Assembly: GCA_021796225.1 (NCBI GenBank)
Contig: JAJYOL010000004.1
Location: 41,026 to 105,025, forward strand
From: Microcaldota archaeon
GTDB lineage: Archaea; Micrarchaeota; Micrarchaeia; Micrarchaeales; CABMGC01
Length of the DNA: 64,000 nt
Direction of reading: 5' to 3'
Shown here: positions 47,616 through 56,946 of the stretch, piece by piece
Numbering within the stretch: the first letter of the stretch is position 1
Layout: every line of letters begins with the position of its first letter
Made by a program: the position numbers and the translations under genes
Notes under the pieces: generated by a model
Told to the model about the DNA's origin: nothing
The model's database searches: none
What the model saw: only the letters and a program-made list of their open reading frames with translations

Positions 47616-49444
47616 CGTCTTCTCCTCCTCCTCCTGACCGTGGTATTAGAACTGACATATGTTTTGCCTTTCAGAAATGCGCTTGCGGAAACAATGGCTA
47701 TTATGATTACCAGGATGACGATTGCTATCAAAAGCAATGCATATACTCCGTACATCTCCTCCTGGAGTTTGTTTATTTTCGTAATGAGTTGCGTATAATT
47801 GGCCTGTGTGACTGTCGTTCCTGTCGTGTTGTACTGGAAAGAACTGCTTATCTCTCCATTGTATTTGTCCAGGTAGCTTGCAAGCAATCCTGTTTCATAT
47901 GCCTGGGTCATATACGAGTTGAACATTGAGGTATTGCCTCTGTTCTGCTGCGCTTCGTATTCATAGAATTGGGATTGCAATACGAATTCGGAAGGCCAGA
48001 TGCCGTTGTTATAAGTCGACAGGTTTCCAAGGATCGGATTCCCCGAAGTTATGTTCTGTATCGACGGCAGCGGAGCGATGAACGAATATACGTATGCCGA
48101 ATTATAGAGTGCAGCGGCATAATTGCCTTCCTTGTAGTTTTTGAGTGCCGATTCCACGTAGAAATTGTTCTGCCCGTATTCGCTTATGTTGTTTATCAGC
48201 ATTGCAGCCGTGTTTTTCAGGGTCGGATTCGTTGATACATAACTTCCTCCCATGGAAGACGCTATCGCATACATTTCACCGGCAGCCTTGCACCACGCGT
48301 CGGCACTTCCGGCAAAACTCATGCTGCTTATCAGCTGATCTGAAGTTTCTGACGCATTCAAACTGCTGTTTGCTTCGGATGCATATATTGTGCCCCACGT
48401 CTGCCTCAGTTCTCCTCCCACCACATATTCATAATTCGTATCTGTCATGCTCGGCGGAACGAGCGAGTTGCAATAGCTGCTTACGTTTTGGACGACGCTG
48501 GATGCACTTTGCGGCGTTATGCCATTGGAATGCACCATGATAAACGCATCTATGTATTCGAGAAATGCGAGGTCAGACGCGCTGTAGAGATATCCTCTTG
48601 CACCTATTTTTTCATATTGCTGCAGTTGGGTTTGCATCTGTCCTTTCAACGCACTGAAATTTTCACCAATCTGTGCTATCCTGTCTTTGGTATAATTGAA
48701 CGTAAACGTTTCAAGCCTTGTAAATGCGCTTATGTTGCACGTAGCGCATTCCGGATTGCCATACGGGAGACCGGAAACTTTATAGTCGACGGAAGTGTTG
48801 TATCCGACTGGTGAAAGGTTTCTGCTGCCGTTTAGGAAACCCAATGCCTGCGTTACGTTTGCCACTTCGATTACCGGTATGTTGAACGTTTGCTGAGATA
48901 TGTAATAAAGCTCGTTTTCAAAACTCCCGTTCTGCGCATAAGGTACGAGTACGTACGACATTCCTCTATTTTTTGCCGCTCCGATTTTATCATAAACCCC
49001 ACCTATCTGCCCTACAGTGCCGTCGGGAGATATCGTTCCCGTTACGGTAAAATCATTCGGAAGGCTCTTCCCTTGCAGGTTATATACTGCAAGGAGCGTA
49101 AGTGCGAGTCCCGCGCTGGGTCCGCTGACATCTGATGTTACTGCTTGATGGTCAGTTATGTGGTATATGTAATTGCTGTTGTTTTCATCTATTCCAAGCC
49201 TCGACGTTGCGTATGCCACTGCCGTTTCCGCAGATATGAGCGTGCTGTTTCCAACAACTGCCGGTCCGGTTATCGATACTGTTCCGTTGCCTGCCGTTAT
49301 GTTCAAAGATATATCGGTGAGGGTTCCCACATCCTGATTGAGAAATACCGCAGGAGCGTGTATGTATGTCGTGTATGCGCCAGCAAATCCGAAAAGCAGC
49401 AGAAAACCCAATAAAAATACCGATGTCCTTGAAAAAATGTCCAT
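47612..49444 (-). CDS. Membrane-anchored S16 (Lon-like) serine protease without AAA domain
   Basis: DVSGPSAGLALTLLAVYNLQGKSLPNDFTVTGTISPDGTVGQIGGVYDKIGAAKNRG (Ser/Lys dyad), N-terminal signal, C-terminal TM, RRRRRRR tail. Confidence 0.85.
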   Translation of the reverse strand: MDIFSRTSVFLLGFLLLFGFAGAYTTYIHAPAVFLNQDVGTLTDISLNITAGNGTVSITGPAVVGNSTLISAETAVAYATSRLGIDENNSNYIYHITDHQAVTSDVSGPSAGLALTLLAVYNLQGKSLPNDFTVTGTISPDGTVGQIGGVYDKIGAAKNRGMSYVLVPYAQNGSFENELYYISQQTFNIPVIEVANVTQALGFLNGSRNLSPVGYNTSVDYKVSGLPYGNPECATCNISAFTRLETFTFNYTKDRIAQIGENFSALKGQMQTQLQQYEKIGARGYLYSASDLAFLEYIDAFIMVHSNGITPQSASSVVQNVSSYCNSLVPPSMTDTNYEYVVGGELRQTWGTIYASEANSSLNASETSDQLISSMSFAGSADAWCKAAGEMYAIASSMGGSYVSTNPTLKNTAAMLINNISEYGQNNFYVESALKNYKEGNYAAALYNSAYVYSFIAPLPSIQNITSGNPILGNLSTYNNGIWPSEFVLQSQFYEYEAQQNRGNTSMFNSYMTQAYETGLLASYLDKYNGEISSSFQYNTTGTTVTQANYTQLITKINKLQEEMYGVYALLLIAIVILVIIIAIVSASAFLKGKTYVSSNTTVRRRRRRR

Positions 49445-49501
49445 GCAGATTTATACCATGCCAATGTTTAAAAACAACCATTGGGCATCCGGTGAACGGT
49501 G

Positions 49502-50770
49502 CTAAAAATCGCCAATCGTGCTTTGTCTCCCTTTCTTCCTGTCTTCTACGTTCATTCTGCCTAGAATATCCACAATGCCGAATACGCCGTCATATCCTGG
49601 TATTGCCTTTACCTTTTCGTCCCTGATTCTCGATATCGCATTTCCGAGGCCTTCATCGACCTTTTCAATGCTTGCGGTATCGCTTTTCAGCAAAACGTCG
49701 AATTCACTTCCGAATTCCCTGACCAGTTTGTCGTATGTGCCTTGCACGTATGCCGTTTTTACTCCCTTTCCGCTCACATATGCTATAACTTCCTGCAAAG
49801 GCACGGTATGCACATACGGTCTTCCCGAATGCGGCATTTCTCCGCTTTCGCGATCGGCAAGTTTTTCCACCCTGTGAAGCACTCCGACGGTCAATCTCTT
49901 CCTGCATTTCGGACATATGTTTCCGTATTTTTCCGATTCCTCCGGGCTTAGCGATACGCCGCAATTTCTATGTCCGTCAAAATGATATTTGCCTTCTTCA
50001 GGATAAAATTCGATAGTCATCTTCGTATCGTGTTCCATTATCTTGCTGCGTATCTTCGAGAATGTCATTTGTTGTTCCCCGAAATCGAATATGGTTGCCT
50101 CTCTGCCTATCTTTTCAAGGGAATGTGCATCGCTTCCAGATATCAACGAATAATTGTCCAACGAAGACACCCTCCAGTTCATTTCCGGGTCGCTGCTCAA
50201 TCCCGTCTCAACAGCGTGAATTCTCTTCGCCTGATCACCATACGCTTCTTGAATGGAGTCGAATCCAGAAAACGCACCCAAAGCACCGAACCACGGCGTC
50301 CATATATGCGCTCCGAATACCATTATGTCCGGGCTTACGCTGTGCATTTCCTCAACAAGCCCTGCCGCACTGAGCTTTAGCACCGGCCTTCCGTCTGCCT
50401 GCAGGTTTCCAAACTTTGCCAATTTATCGTTTATCTGTTCCACAACTTCAACGCTTGGAGCCAATACGCAATTGTGTATCTTTTTAACGTAATCGTTAGG
50501 GTGGGGAGAATCGAATATCGTCGCTATTTCACATGTAAGCATGAATCGCGTTCCAGTTTTGCTGCCTTTCAGCCTGTACAGTCCTGTCTTATCAGGATCT
50601 TCCAATTTCTTTTTCAACTCCGCAAACCAAAGCGGATGGGTGAAATCCCCCGTTCCTATCACATCTATGCCTTTCATCTTAGCGGCGGCGTCTATATTTT
50701 CTGGTACAAGCCTGTCGCTGCATGCTGCCGCATACCTTGAATGTATATGAAGATCCGCTATGTATTCCAT
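49502..50770 (-). CDS. PHP-domain endonuclease Q-like protein
   Basis: MEYIADLHIHSRYAAACSDRLVPENI; HIWTPWFGALGAFSGFDSIQEAYG; zinc motif CGVSLSPEESEKYGNICPKCRKRL; C-terminal QSTIGDF. Confidence 0.8.
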   Translation of the reverse strand: MEYIADLHIHSRYAAACSDRLVPENIDAAAKMKGIDVIGTGDFTHPLWFAELKKKLEDPDKTGLYRLKGSKTGTRFMLTCEIATIFDSPHPNDYVKKIHNCVLAPSVEVVEQINDKLAKFGNLQADGRPVLKLSAAGLVEEMHSVSPDIMVFGAHIWTPWFGALGAFSGFDSIQEAYGDQAKRIHAVETGLSSDPEMNWRVSSLDNYSLISGSDAHSLEKIGREATIFDFGEQQMTFSKIRSKIMEHDTKMTIEFYPEEGKYHFDGHRNCGVSLSPEESEKYGNICPKCRKRLTVGVLHRVEKLADRESGEMPHSGRPYVHTVPLQEVIAYVSGKGVKTAYVQGTYDKLVREFGSEFDVLLKSDTASIEKVDEGLGNAISRIRDEKVKAIPGYDGVFGIVDILGRMNVEDRKKGRQSTIGDF

Positions 50771-50775
50771 TGACG

Positions 50776-51429
50776 TTACCCGCTGTCTTTTACACCGTTT
50801 CTCATGCATAATTTATTCAGGAAACATTTGCTGCATAAAGGAATAGAAGATCTGCAGATGGCGTGTCCATGCGCTTTCATCGCATATGCTATGTTCTTCC
50901 AGTATTTTTTATCAACTATCGCTTTCAAGTCCTCTTCTATGTTATCTGGATTTTTTTCCACGGACAAACCTGTCCTGTTCGATATCTTTATTACCCACGT
51001 GTCAACAGGTATGCCTTCCACGATTCCATACGCATTTATCAGTATAGTATTGGCGGTTTTGCGTCCTATGCCCGGCAGTTCGAGAAGCGACTTCATCTCA
51101 TTTGGAACTCTGCCTCCATATTCCTTATCGACGATTTCGCATGCACGTATTATGTTACGCACTTTGTTTCCTGCAAAGCTTACTCCACTAACATACGATT
51201 CGAGTTCCTTCTGGTTTGCTTCCGAATAGTCTTTTGCAGTATGGTATTTTTTGAATAGTTTTGGAGTTATCCCGTTAACGACAGTGTCGCGCGTCTGCGC
51301 TGACAATATCGCGGCAACAAGCAATTCGATCGGTGTTGAAAAATCAAGATAATAATGCGAATCTGGATAAGTTTTTTCTATAAGTTCGATTACCTTTACG
51401 GAAGATTTAACATCAAGCCTCGCATCCAT
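50776..51429 (-). CDS. nth: Endonuclease III
   Basis: LLVAAILSAQTRDTVVN; LPGIGRKTANTILINAYGIVEGIPVDTWVIKISNRTGL; C-x6-C-x2-C-x5-C. Confidence 0.95.
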   Translation of the reverse strand: MDARLDVKSSVKVIELIEKTYPDSHYYLDFSTPIELLVAAILSAQTRDTVVNGITPKLFKKYHTAKDYSEANQKELESYVSGVSFAGNKVRNIIRACEIVDKEYGGRVPNEMKSLLELPGIGRKTANTILINAYGIVEGIPVDTWVIKISNRTGLSVEKNPDNIEEDLKAIVDKKYWKNIAYAMKAHGHAICRSSIPLCSKCFLNKLCMRNGVKDSG

Positions 51430-51433
51430 CCCG

Positions 51434-51919
51434 TCATCTTTTGTATCCGAACTTTCTCAGCATGTCGTGCCTGTCCTTTACGTCCTTCTCTCCTTCAATG
51501 CCTTTCGGCCTGTAACCGTCCACGATTCCGAGAATGGCATTTCCGTGCTCGCCCTTCGCAATAACCACTTCAACCTGATTCGCAGTGGCACAATAAATGC
51601 GCTGCACTTCGCTTACTCCCTTCACGGCATTTACTATGTTTATCGGATATGCATTCTTGAAGAGCACGATGAAGGTATGGCCCGCCCCGATGTCAAACAT
51701 ATTCTTCCCTGCAAGTTTCTTCAACTCTTCATCGTTTCCATCGGTTCTGACAAGGCAAGGGCCGCTGGCTTCCGAAAAGGCCAGTCCGAATTTTATTCCC
51801 GGCACCGTTTCGACTATCTTTTCGTAAAGGTCCTCCACCGTTTTAATGAAACTTGCATGGCCAATCATGACTTGCAAGTCTTCGGTTTTTTCAATCTTTA
51901 CAATATCTATCGATACCAT
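51434..51919 (-). CDS. Adenosine-specific kinase family protein
   Basis: MVSIDIVKIEKTEDLQVMIGHASFIKTVEDLYEKIVETVPGIKFGLAFSEASGPCLVRTDGND. Confidence 0.85.
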   Translation of the reverse strand: MVSIDIVKIEKTEDLQVMIGHASFIKTVEDLYEKIVETVPGIKFGLAFSEASGPCLVRTDGNDEELKKLAGKNMFDIGAGHTFIVLFKNAYPINIVNAVKGVSEVQRIYCATANQVEVVIAKGEHGNAILGIVDGYRPKGIEGEKDVKDRHDMLRKFGYKR

Positions 51920-51924
51920 AAGAA

Positions 51925-53220
51925 TCACGGCGTTAATCGATCCCTGTCCCGTGGAAACATGGTGCATTCGCGTATGTTGCTGCTTCCGGTTATTTTCATG
52001 GTTATCCTTTCGAGTCCAAGACTCCATCCTGCATGCGGTGGAGCACCCATTCTGAATGCGTTTATGTAAAACTCGAAATCCTTCGGGTTAAGCCCGCGCT
52101 TTGTAAGCGCCTCTTCAAGAAGCTTTGGCAGATGTATTCTCTGTGCGCCGCTCGATATCTCCAGGCCCTTGTATATCAAATCATAACTGTTCGATATCTC
52201 AGGATCCTTTTCGTTCGGCATGCTGTAGAATGCGCGTATGCTCGTGGGATATTCCTTTATTATCACGGCTTCTCCGTATTCCTTTGTGAGAATTGCCTCA
52301 TCCTCCCGTGAAAAGTCCTGCCCGAATTCTATCCTTGAACCGTTTGCCGAGAGTTTCTTCAACGCGTCTTTGTACGCGACCACGTCTATGCTCGGTTTCG
52401 TAAGATTTATGCCAAGCGTTTCAAGGTCTTCCTTATTCGATTCGAGTACGCTGTCGATTATGGAACCGAACGCCTCCTTCAGCATGAATATTGCGTCGTC
52501 ATGGTTTGCAAATCCCATTTCTATATCCATCTGCGTGCTCTCGTTAAGATGGAATACTGTATTGTGCTTCTCGGCTCTGAATACGGGCACGGCCATGAAC
52601 ACCCTGTCCATTCCGCCTATCACGGCGAGCTGCTTGTATATCTGCGGAGATTGTGCAAGATATGCTTTTTTCTCAAAATAATCTATGCTGAACAGATCGG
52701 CTCCGCCTTCCGTTGCGGCTTCGACTATGCTTGGCGGCCTTATTTCCTCGAATTTGTTCTTCAGCGCGAAATTTCTGAATCCTCTCAATATGGAAGACTG
52801 TATGTTGAAGATCGCCGTTGTTTCTTTTCTTCTCAAATCGATGTATCTGTAATTCAATCTAACATCGATGTCGGCAGGCACCTTTCCCGTAACTTCAAAC
52901 GGTATCCCTGCCGATAGCGGATTAAGGTTTGTTACGCTTATTGGTGATAGTTCATAGCCCAGTTTTGCCTGCTGGTTCTTCTTGACCATGCCTTTGACCA
53001 CTACGACGCTCTCCTTCTGCAAATCCATTGCCTTCATGACTTCCGGTGCCGTTACTCCTTCCTTCGCGGTAACCTGCACAATTCCGCTGTGATCGCGCAC
53101 AAGAAGAAAGACTATCTTGCCTATGTTCCTGGTTTCGTGAACCCAACCTGCAACGGTGACCTCTTTCCCGTCCATATCCCCGTTAAGTTCGTTGATGTAA
53201 TGGGTCCTATATGCATTGCT
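51925..53220 (-). CDS. aspS: Aspartyl-tRNA synthetase (probable TTG start)
   Basis: VTVAGWVHETRNIGKIVFLLVRDHSGIVQV; FRAEKHNTVFHLNESTQMDIEMGF; GWSLGLERITMKI. Confidence 0.95.
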   Translation of the reverse strand, partial: SNAYRTHYINELNGDMDGKEVTVAGWVHETRNIGKIVFLLVRDHSGIVQVTAKEGVTAPEVMKAMDLQKESVVVVKGMVKKNQQAKLGYELSPISVTNLNPLSAGIPFEVTGKVPADIDVRLNYRYIDLRRKETTAIFNIQSSILRGFRNFALKNKFEEIRPPSIVEAATEGGADLFSIDYFEKKAYLAQSPQIYKQLAVIGGMDRVFMAVPVFRAEKHNTVFHLNESTQMDIEMGFANHDDAIFMLKEAFGSIIDSVLESNKEDLETLGINLTKPSIDVVAYKDALKKLSANGSRIEFGQDFSREDEAILTKEYGEAVIIKEYPTSIRAFYSMPNEKDPEISNSYDLIYKGLEISSGAQRIHLPKLLEEALTKRGLNPKDFEFYINAFRMGAPPHAGWSLGLERITMKITGSSNIRECTMFPRDRDRLTP

Positions 53221-53349
53221 CAATATAACACCGTATTTAACTCTGCATTCTAAATTAAAATACCTATTCGTAAATGCGTACCGGTAATGCATTTTCTGCA
53301 GTCTTGCCAAAAATTAAAAAATTTATGCATCCAATTGGCTTTAGGTGGC

Positions 53350-53727
53350 ATGATAACGGTGTCTTCCGTAATGAGCAGGCATATAGCGGGAGTGTCACTG
53401 AACACCAAGATCGGCGTCGTATCGGAATTGATGCAAAAATCCCACATCTCACTGGTGCCTGTTCTCGACGGTGCGATTCTGGTAGGGATAATAACAAAAG
53501 ACTCCGTAGGGGAAAATCCGAACGGCGAAATCCCTGCAGGGATGATAATGAAAACGCCGGTATTCGTGGAAGAGCATTCCGACATAGAACACGCGGTGTC
53601 AATTCTCGTTAAAACGGGTTATTCCCGTCTGCCGGTTGTAGATAATAAAAGCAATATGCGGATAACCGGAATAGTAACGTCGACCGGACTTGCCGATGTG
53701 ATAAGGAGACGGGAAGGCAAGATGTGA
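53350..53727 (+). CDS. CBS domain protein
   Basis: Two CBS motifs SSVMSRHIAGVSLNTKIGVVSELMQKSHISLVPVLD / GMIMKTPVFVEEHSDIEHAVSILVKTGYSRLPVVD. Confidence 0.85.
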   Translation: MITVSSVMSRHIAGVSLNTKIGVVSELMQKSHISLVPVLDGAILVGIITKDSVGENPNGEIPAGMIMKTPVFVEEHSDIEHAVSILVKTGYSRLPVVDNKSNMRITGIVTSTGLADVIRRREGKM

Positions 53728-53732
53728 CGCTA

Positions 53733-54350
53733 TTATTTCACAAGCAGTATCTCTATCGAGCTTACTTTGGATGCGGTGCCGTCCTCGTTTTCTATGGCTT
53801 CCGAATTTATCATTATATTGTCAGTGCTTGGATTTCTTGCGGTAGTTACGAACCTGTTTCTTGCAATTTCGGCAACATCGACTGCCTTGCTTATCGCATT
53901 GCCCCTGGCTTTTATCATCACATTATCCTTGCCGCTGTTGATTTGCGTTACGACCGCCAGTACGTAATTCATCGTAGGCTTCTTGCCTATCAAAACGGTA
54001 TTTTCAGCTGCATCGTTTTCTGCCGGATCGTCTTCCGTCTTTGAAAAAAGTATCTGTATCGAACTGACTTTTGAGGTGCTGCCATCCTCGTTGGATATCT
54101 CCTCGGAATTTATCGCTATCGATTCGGTGCTCGGGTCCTTCAATGTGTTTACGAATCTGTTGCGGACTATTTCGGCAACATCGACTGCCTTGCTTATCGC
54201 ATTGCCCCTGGCTCGTATCTTCACCGAATCTGCGCCGTTGTTGAATTGCGTTACGACCGCCAGTACGTAATTCATCGTGGGCTTTTTGCCTATCAAAACC
54301 GTGTTTTTGGATATTTCACCGCTTCCATTAAGAATTTTCCCCTCTTCCAT
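53733..54350 (-). CDS. Tandem (two-domain) Alba DNA/RNA-binding protein
   Basis: Two copies of [20 protein letters not shown]...[20 protein letters not shown]. Confidence 0.92.
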   Translation of the reverse strand: MEEGKILNGSGEISKNTVLIGKKPTMNYVLAVVTQFNNGADSVKIRARGNAISKAVDVAEIVRNRFVNTLKDPSTESIAINSEEISNEDGSTSKVSSIQILFSKTEDDPAENDAAENTVLIGKKPTMNYVLAVVTQINSGKDNVMIKARGNAISKAVDVAEIARNRFVTTARNPSTDNIMINSEAIENEDGTASKVSSIEILLVK

Positions 54351-54451
54351 ACTCTTTCACCAGACGCAAATCCCTCTTATCACTGTCATTTGTCAGATAT
54401 CCTTTGCTCAACAGGTATATTTAAGCGTTAACATGCGGCGCAAATTTGCAA

Positions 54452-55507
54452 TCACTTCTGCTGCTCTTTGCATATGGTGCTGTTCGCATAGCATATTGCA
54501 TTGCTTGCCGTCTGTGGTATTGCAAGATAATTACAGTTCACAACTACTGTGGGGACCGCAGTTATGTTGTAATATGTTGCAAGAAGTGCCTGCGCTCCTG
54601 TCACGCCCGAACTTCTGTTTACGCACGAATCAAGTTCTGTTAGGTTAAGCCCGGCAGGTTCCGATATGCTTTGCAGCGTGTTCTGCGATATGTAATCGCC
54701 TCCGTATATGCTGTTTAAGGAATCGGCGAAGCGGCTGAAGTTTTTCTGGTTTGCTGCGCACATCATGTATTTTCCAAGGTATTGTGCATTCAAGTCTCCT
54801 ACTTGATTGGCTATGTGCTGATATGAGCTTCCGAATACGGATTCTATGGAGATGTTTACTGCATTTCCATATTTCGTTTCAAGACTGCTTATATTTTCCA
54901 GGCTCTTCACAGAACCGGGTGCATAGGGATCCATGAACCAGTATATGTGCATGGGTGACTTTACGAGGCATGATGTTTTTCCACCGATTGCCACTACGCC
55001 CTGTGCAGCTACCGAATCGTAAGTGCCTATCGGGCTTGCCAATTGTATCGACATGGATGCAAGCGTGGCATTGGAATCGCGTATCAATTCATAGACGTGA
55101 TATTCAGCCCCGGTTGAAGGCAAATACGTCGGTATTTGCACGTACCATTCTTTTACAGATGGCATATACGATACGGACATTGCCGATACATTGGTATAGA
55201 ATGGAAGCAATGAAAGGGAGCTGTTTGTCTGAACATATCCTGCGAGGAACGACTTGGCCAGTGCGCCTATCTGACTTTCGTTGTAATTAGTGGTGTTGGT
55301 TACGGTACCGTTCGTTGCCGTGGAATTTTGCTGGGTCGGAATACTTACCGGTTTGTAATAAGCCGAAGTCACAAGAAGAGCAATGAGTATCACAATCAGT
55401 ATTCCAAGCGTTATGTGTATGTTGTCCAATCCGCCGAATCCGCGCACCTGTTTGACAATCATGCCCTGGTTGTTTTCCACGCTTCTCTTTTTTGACGTCT
55501 TTGCCAT
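54452..55507 (-). CDS. Membrane-anchored thioredoxin/DsbA-like protein lacking the CxxC motif
   Basis: TM anchor; MHIYWFMDPYAPGSVKSLENISSLETKYGN and cis-Pro VPTVVVNCNYL. Confidence 0.75.
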   Translation of the reverse strand: MAKTSKKRSVENNQGMIVKQVRGFGGLDNIHITLGILIVILIALLVTSAYYKPVSIPTQQNSTATNGTVTNTTNYNESQIGALAKSFLAGYVQTNSSLSLLPFYTNVSAMSVSYMPSVKEWYVQIPTYLPSTGAEYHVYELIRDSNATLASMSIQLASPIGTYDSVAAQGVVAIGGKTSCLVKSPMHIYWFMDPYAPGSVKSLENISSLETKYGNAVNISIESVFGSSYQHIANQVGDLNAQYLGKYMMCAANQKNFSRFADSLNSIYGGDYISQNTLQSISEPAGLNLTELDSCVNRSSGVTGAQALLATYYNITAVPTVVVNCNYLAIPQTASNAICYANSTICKEQQK

Positions 55508-55519
55508 ATGAACACCAAA

Positions 55520-55623
55520 CGGGTCCGACGGGACTTTCATTGCCTGACACATACCTGGCAATTTTGAACCCGCGACCATCACCTTAGGACGGTGCTGCTC
55601 TATCCAAGCTGAGCTACGGACCC
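55520..55623 (-). tRNA. tRNA-Arg(CCU) with 29-nt intron in the T-loop (between positions 59 and 60)
   Basis: Acceptor gggtccg/cggaccc; anticodon loop gtCCTaa; T-stem gcggg/cccgt split by intron 55534-55562; canonical BHB. Confidence 0.9.
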
Positions 55624-55810
55624 ATTTGGTTTATAGTAGAAATGAGAAAATATATATACTGCCCCATAGGTGCCGTCTGTGTGGAATTCTCTTTCAGGTT
55701 TTCCACGCTATCCAATTCGAAACGGGTTTTCTGCCATGGGTTCTGAACACCAATATTAATATTTTGATACATGTTAATAGCAAATGAACTGAATATGTTT
55801 CAAACAAAAC

Positions 55811-56413
55811 ATGGTTACCATGAGCATATCCGACACGGTGCGTACGTATCTGAAAAGCAAGCCCTACACACTGGAAGCGTTGGAGAACGGGATAGTCAAT
55901 TACAGTTCCCTAGCCAGATTAATACATGACGAATTGAGGATTAAGAACTATCAGGCTATCAAGGCCGCGATAAGGAGGTATGCTCAGCACATAGCCAAGG
56001 TAAAAGGCGGCATTGAAACCCGTGCCCTGAACATTCTCAAGGAAAACAGGATGGCACTTCTTGACGGCGTTCATGTGATAATATCGCTTGAAGATTTGAA
56101 CATAGAGAATGACGCGAAGGTAAAGATAGATCAGTATTATGTGTATCTCACGCGCAAGGACGTTATCAAATCCCTTCCAAAGAAGACGAGAGAGAATCTG
56201 GTCAAAGTGCGGGATAACTGCTCCGCGGTGATAATCTACTCGGAAGAAAATATAGAAGGAGCGTCAGGTGTTATAGCGTTTATAGCATCGCTTCTTGCCG
56301 AACAGAATATAAACGTAATAGAATTCATTTCCTGCTATACGCAAACAATACTGGTTGTGAACAGGAGCGATGCGCTGCGCAGCTATGAGCTCTTATCACG
56401 CATAATAAAATAA
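55811..56413 (+). CDS. ACT-like domain protein
   Basis: C-terminal AVIIYSEENIEGASGVIAFIASLLAEQNINVIEFISCYTQTILVVN resembles an ACT domain. Confidence 0.6.
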   Translation: MVTMSISDTVRTYLKSKPYTLEALENGIVNYSSLARLIHDELRIKNYQAIKAAIRRYAQHIAKVKGGIETRALNILKENRMALLDGVHVIISLEDLNIENDAKVKIDQYYVYLTRKDVIKSLPKKTRENLVKVRDNCSAVIIYSEENIEGASGVIAFIASLLAEQNINVIEFISCYTQTILVVNRSDALRSYELLSRIIK

Positions 56414-56430
56414 CGCGTAAATTTTAAACG

Positions 56431-56874
56431 TCAAACTCTTTGAATATCCTGAAGGTCCGAGTCCATAATATTCATTTTGAGTATGTATTCCACGTTCATC
56501 TCACTGGCATTTATATCAAGACGTATTTTCCCGTTTGTTCCAGCCACTTCCTTCGCAAGTTCGTCTATATCCCTTATCCACATTTCCTTTGCATTTTGCA
56601 TGTGCAGCGTATCTTTTACCGCAAGTTTGGGATCGTGAACCTCGGTGAATCGTCTTATCTGGATGGTTGCCTTTACTCCTCCAGTTATGTCTTCTTCTTT
56701 GCCGAATTTTACTATTTTGCCCGGTTCATTTTGCAGCATTTCTACCAGACTATTGATATATGCGACTATCGGAATCTTGTCATTTAATTGTGCAGAATAT
56801 GGTGTAGATATGTCCGAAATTTTTACGGCATTCTCGTTCTGTCTGTTTTTTCCCGTCAGATTTTTCATTGCCAT
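56431..56874 (-). CDS. Hypothetical protein
   Basis: ORF only. Confidence 0.5.
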   Translation of the reverse strand: MAMKNLTGKNRQNENAVKISDISTPYSAQLNDKIPIVAYINSLVEMLQNEPGKIVKFGKEEDITGGVKATIQIRRFTEVHDPKLAVKDTLHMQNAKEMWIRDIDELAKEVAGTNGKIRLDINASEMNVEYILKMNIMDSDLQDIQRV

Positions 56875-56946
56875 TCTCACTACCAATAATCTTGATTAAA
56901 TCTAAATGGTTTAAAAACATTTTTCCGATTTCTGCGTCTGACGAAG

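Noticed and set aside
55508-55582. N-terminal extension MMVAGSKLPGMCQAMKVPSDPFGVH of the DsbA-like protein
   Set aside because: Encoded by the tRNA-Arg(CCU) 3' half and its intron; the start at 55507 is more plausible.
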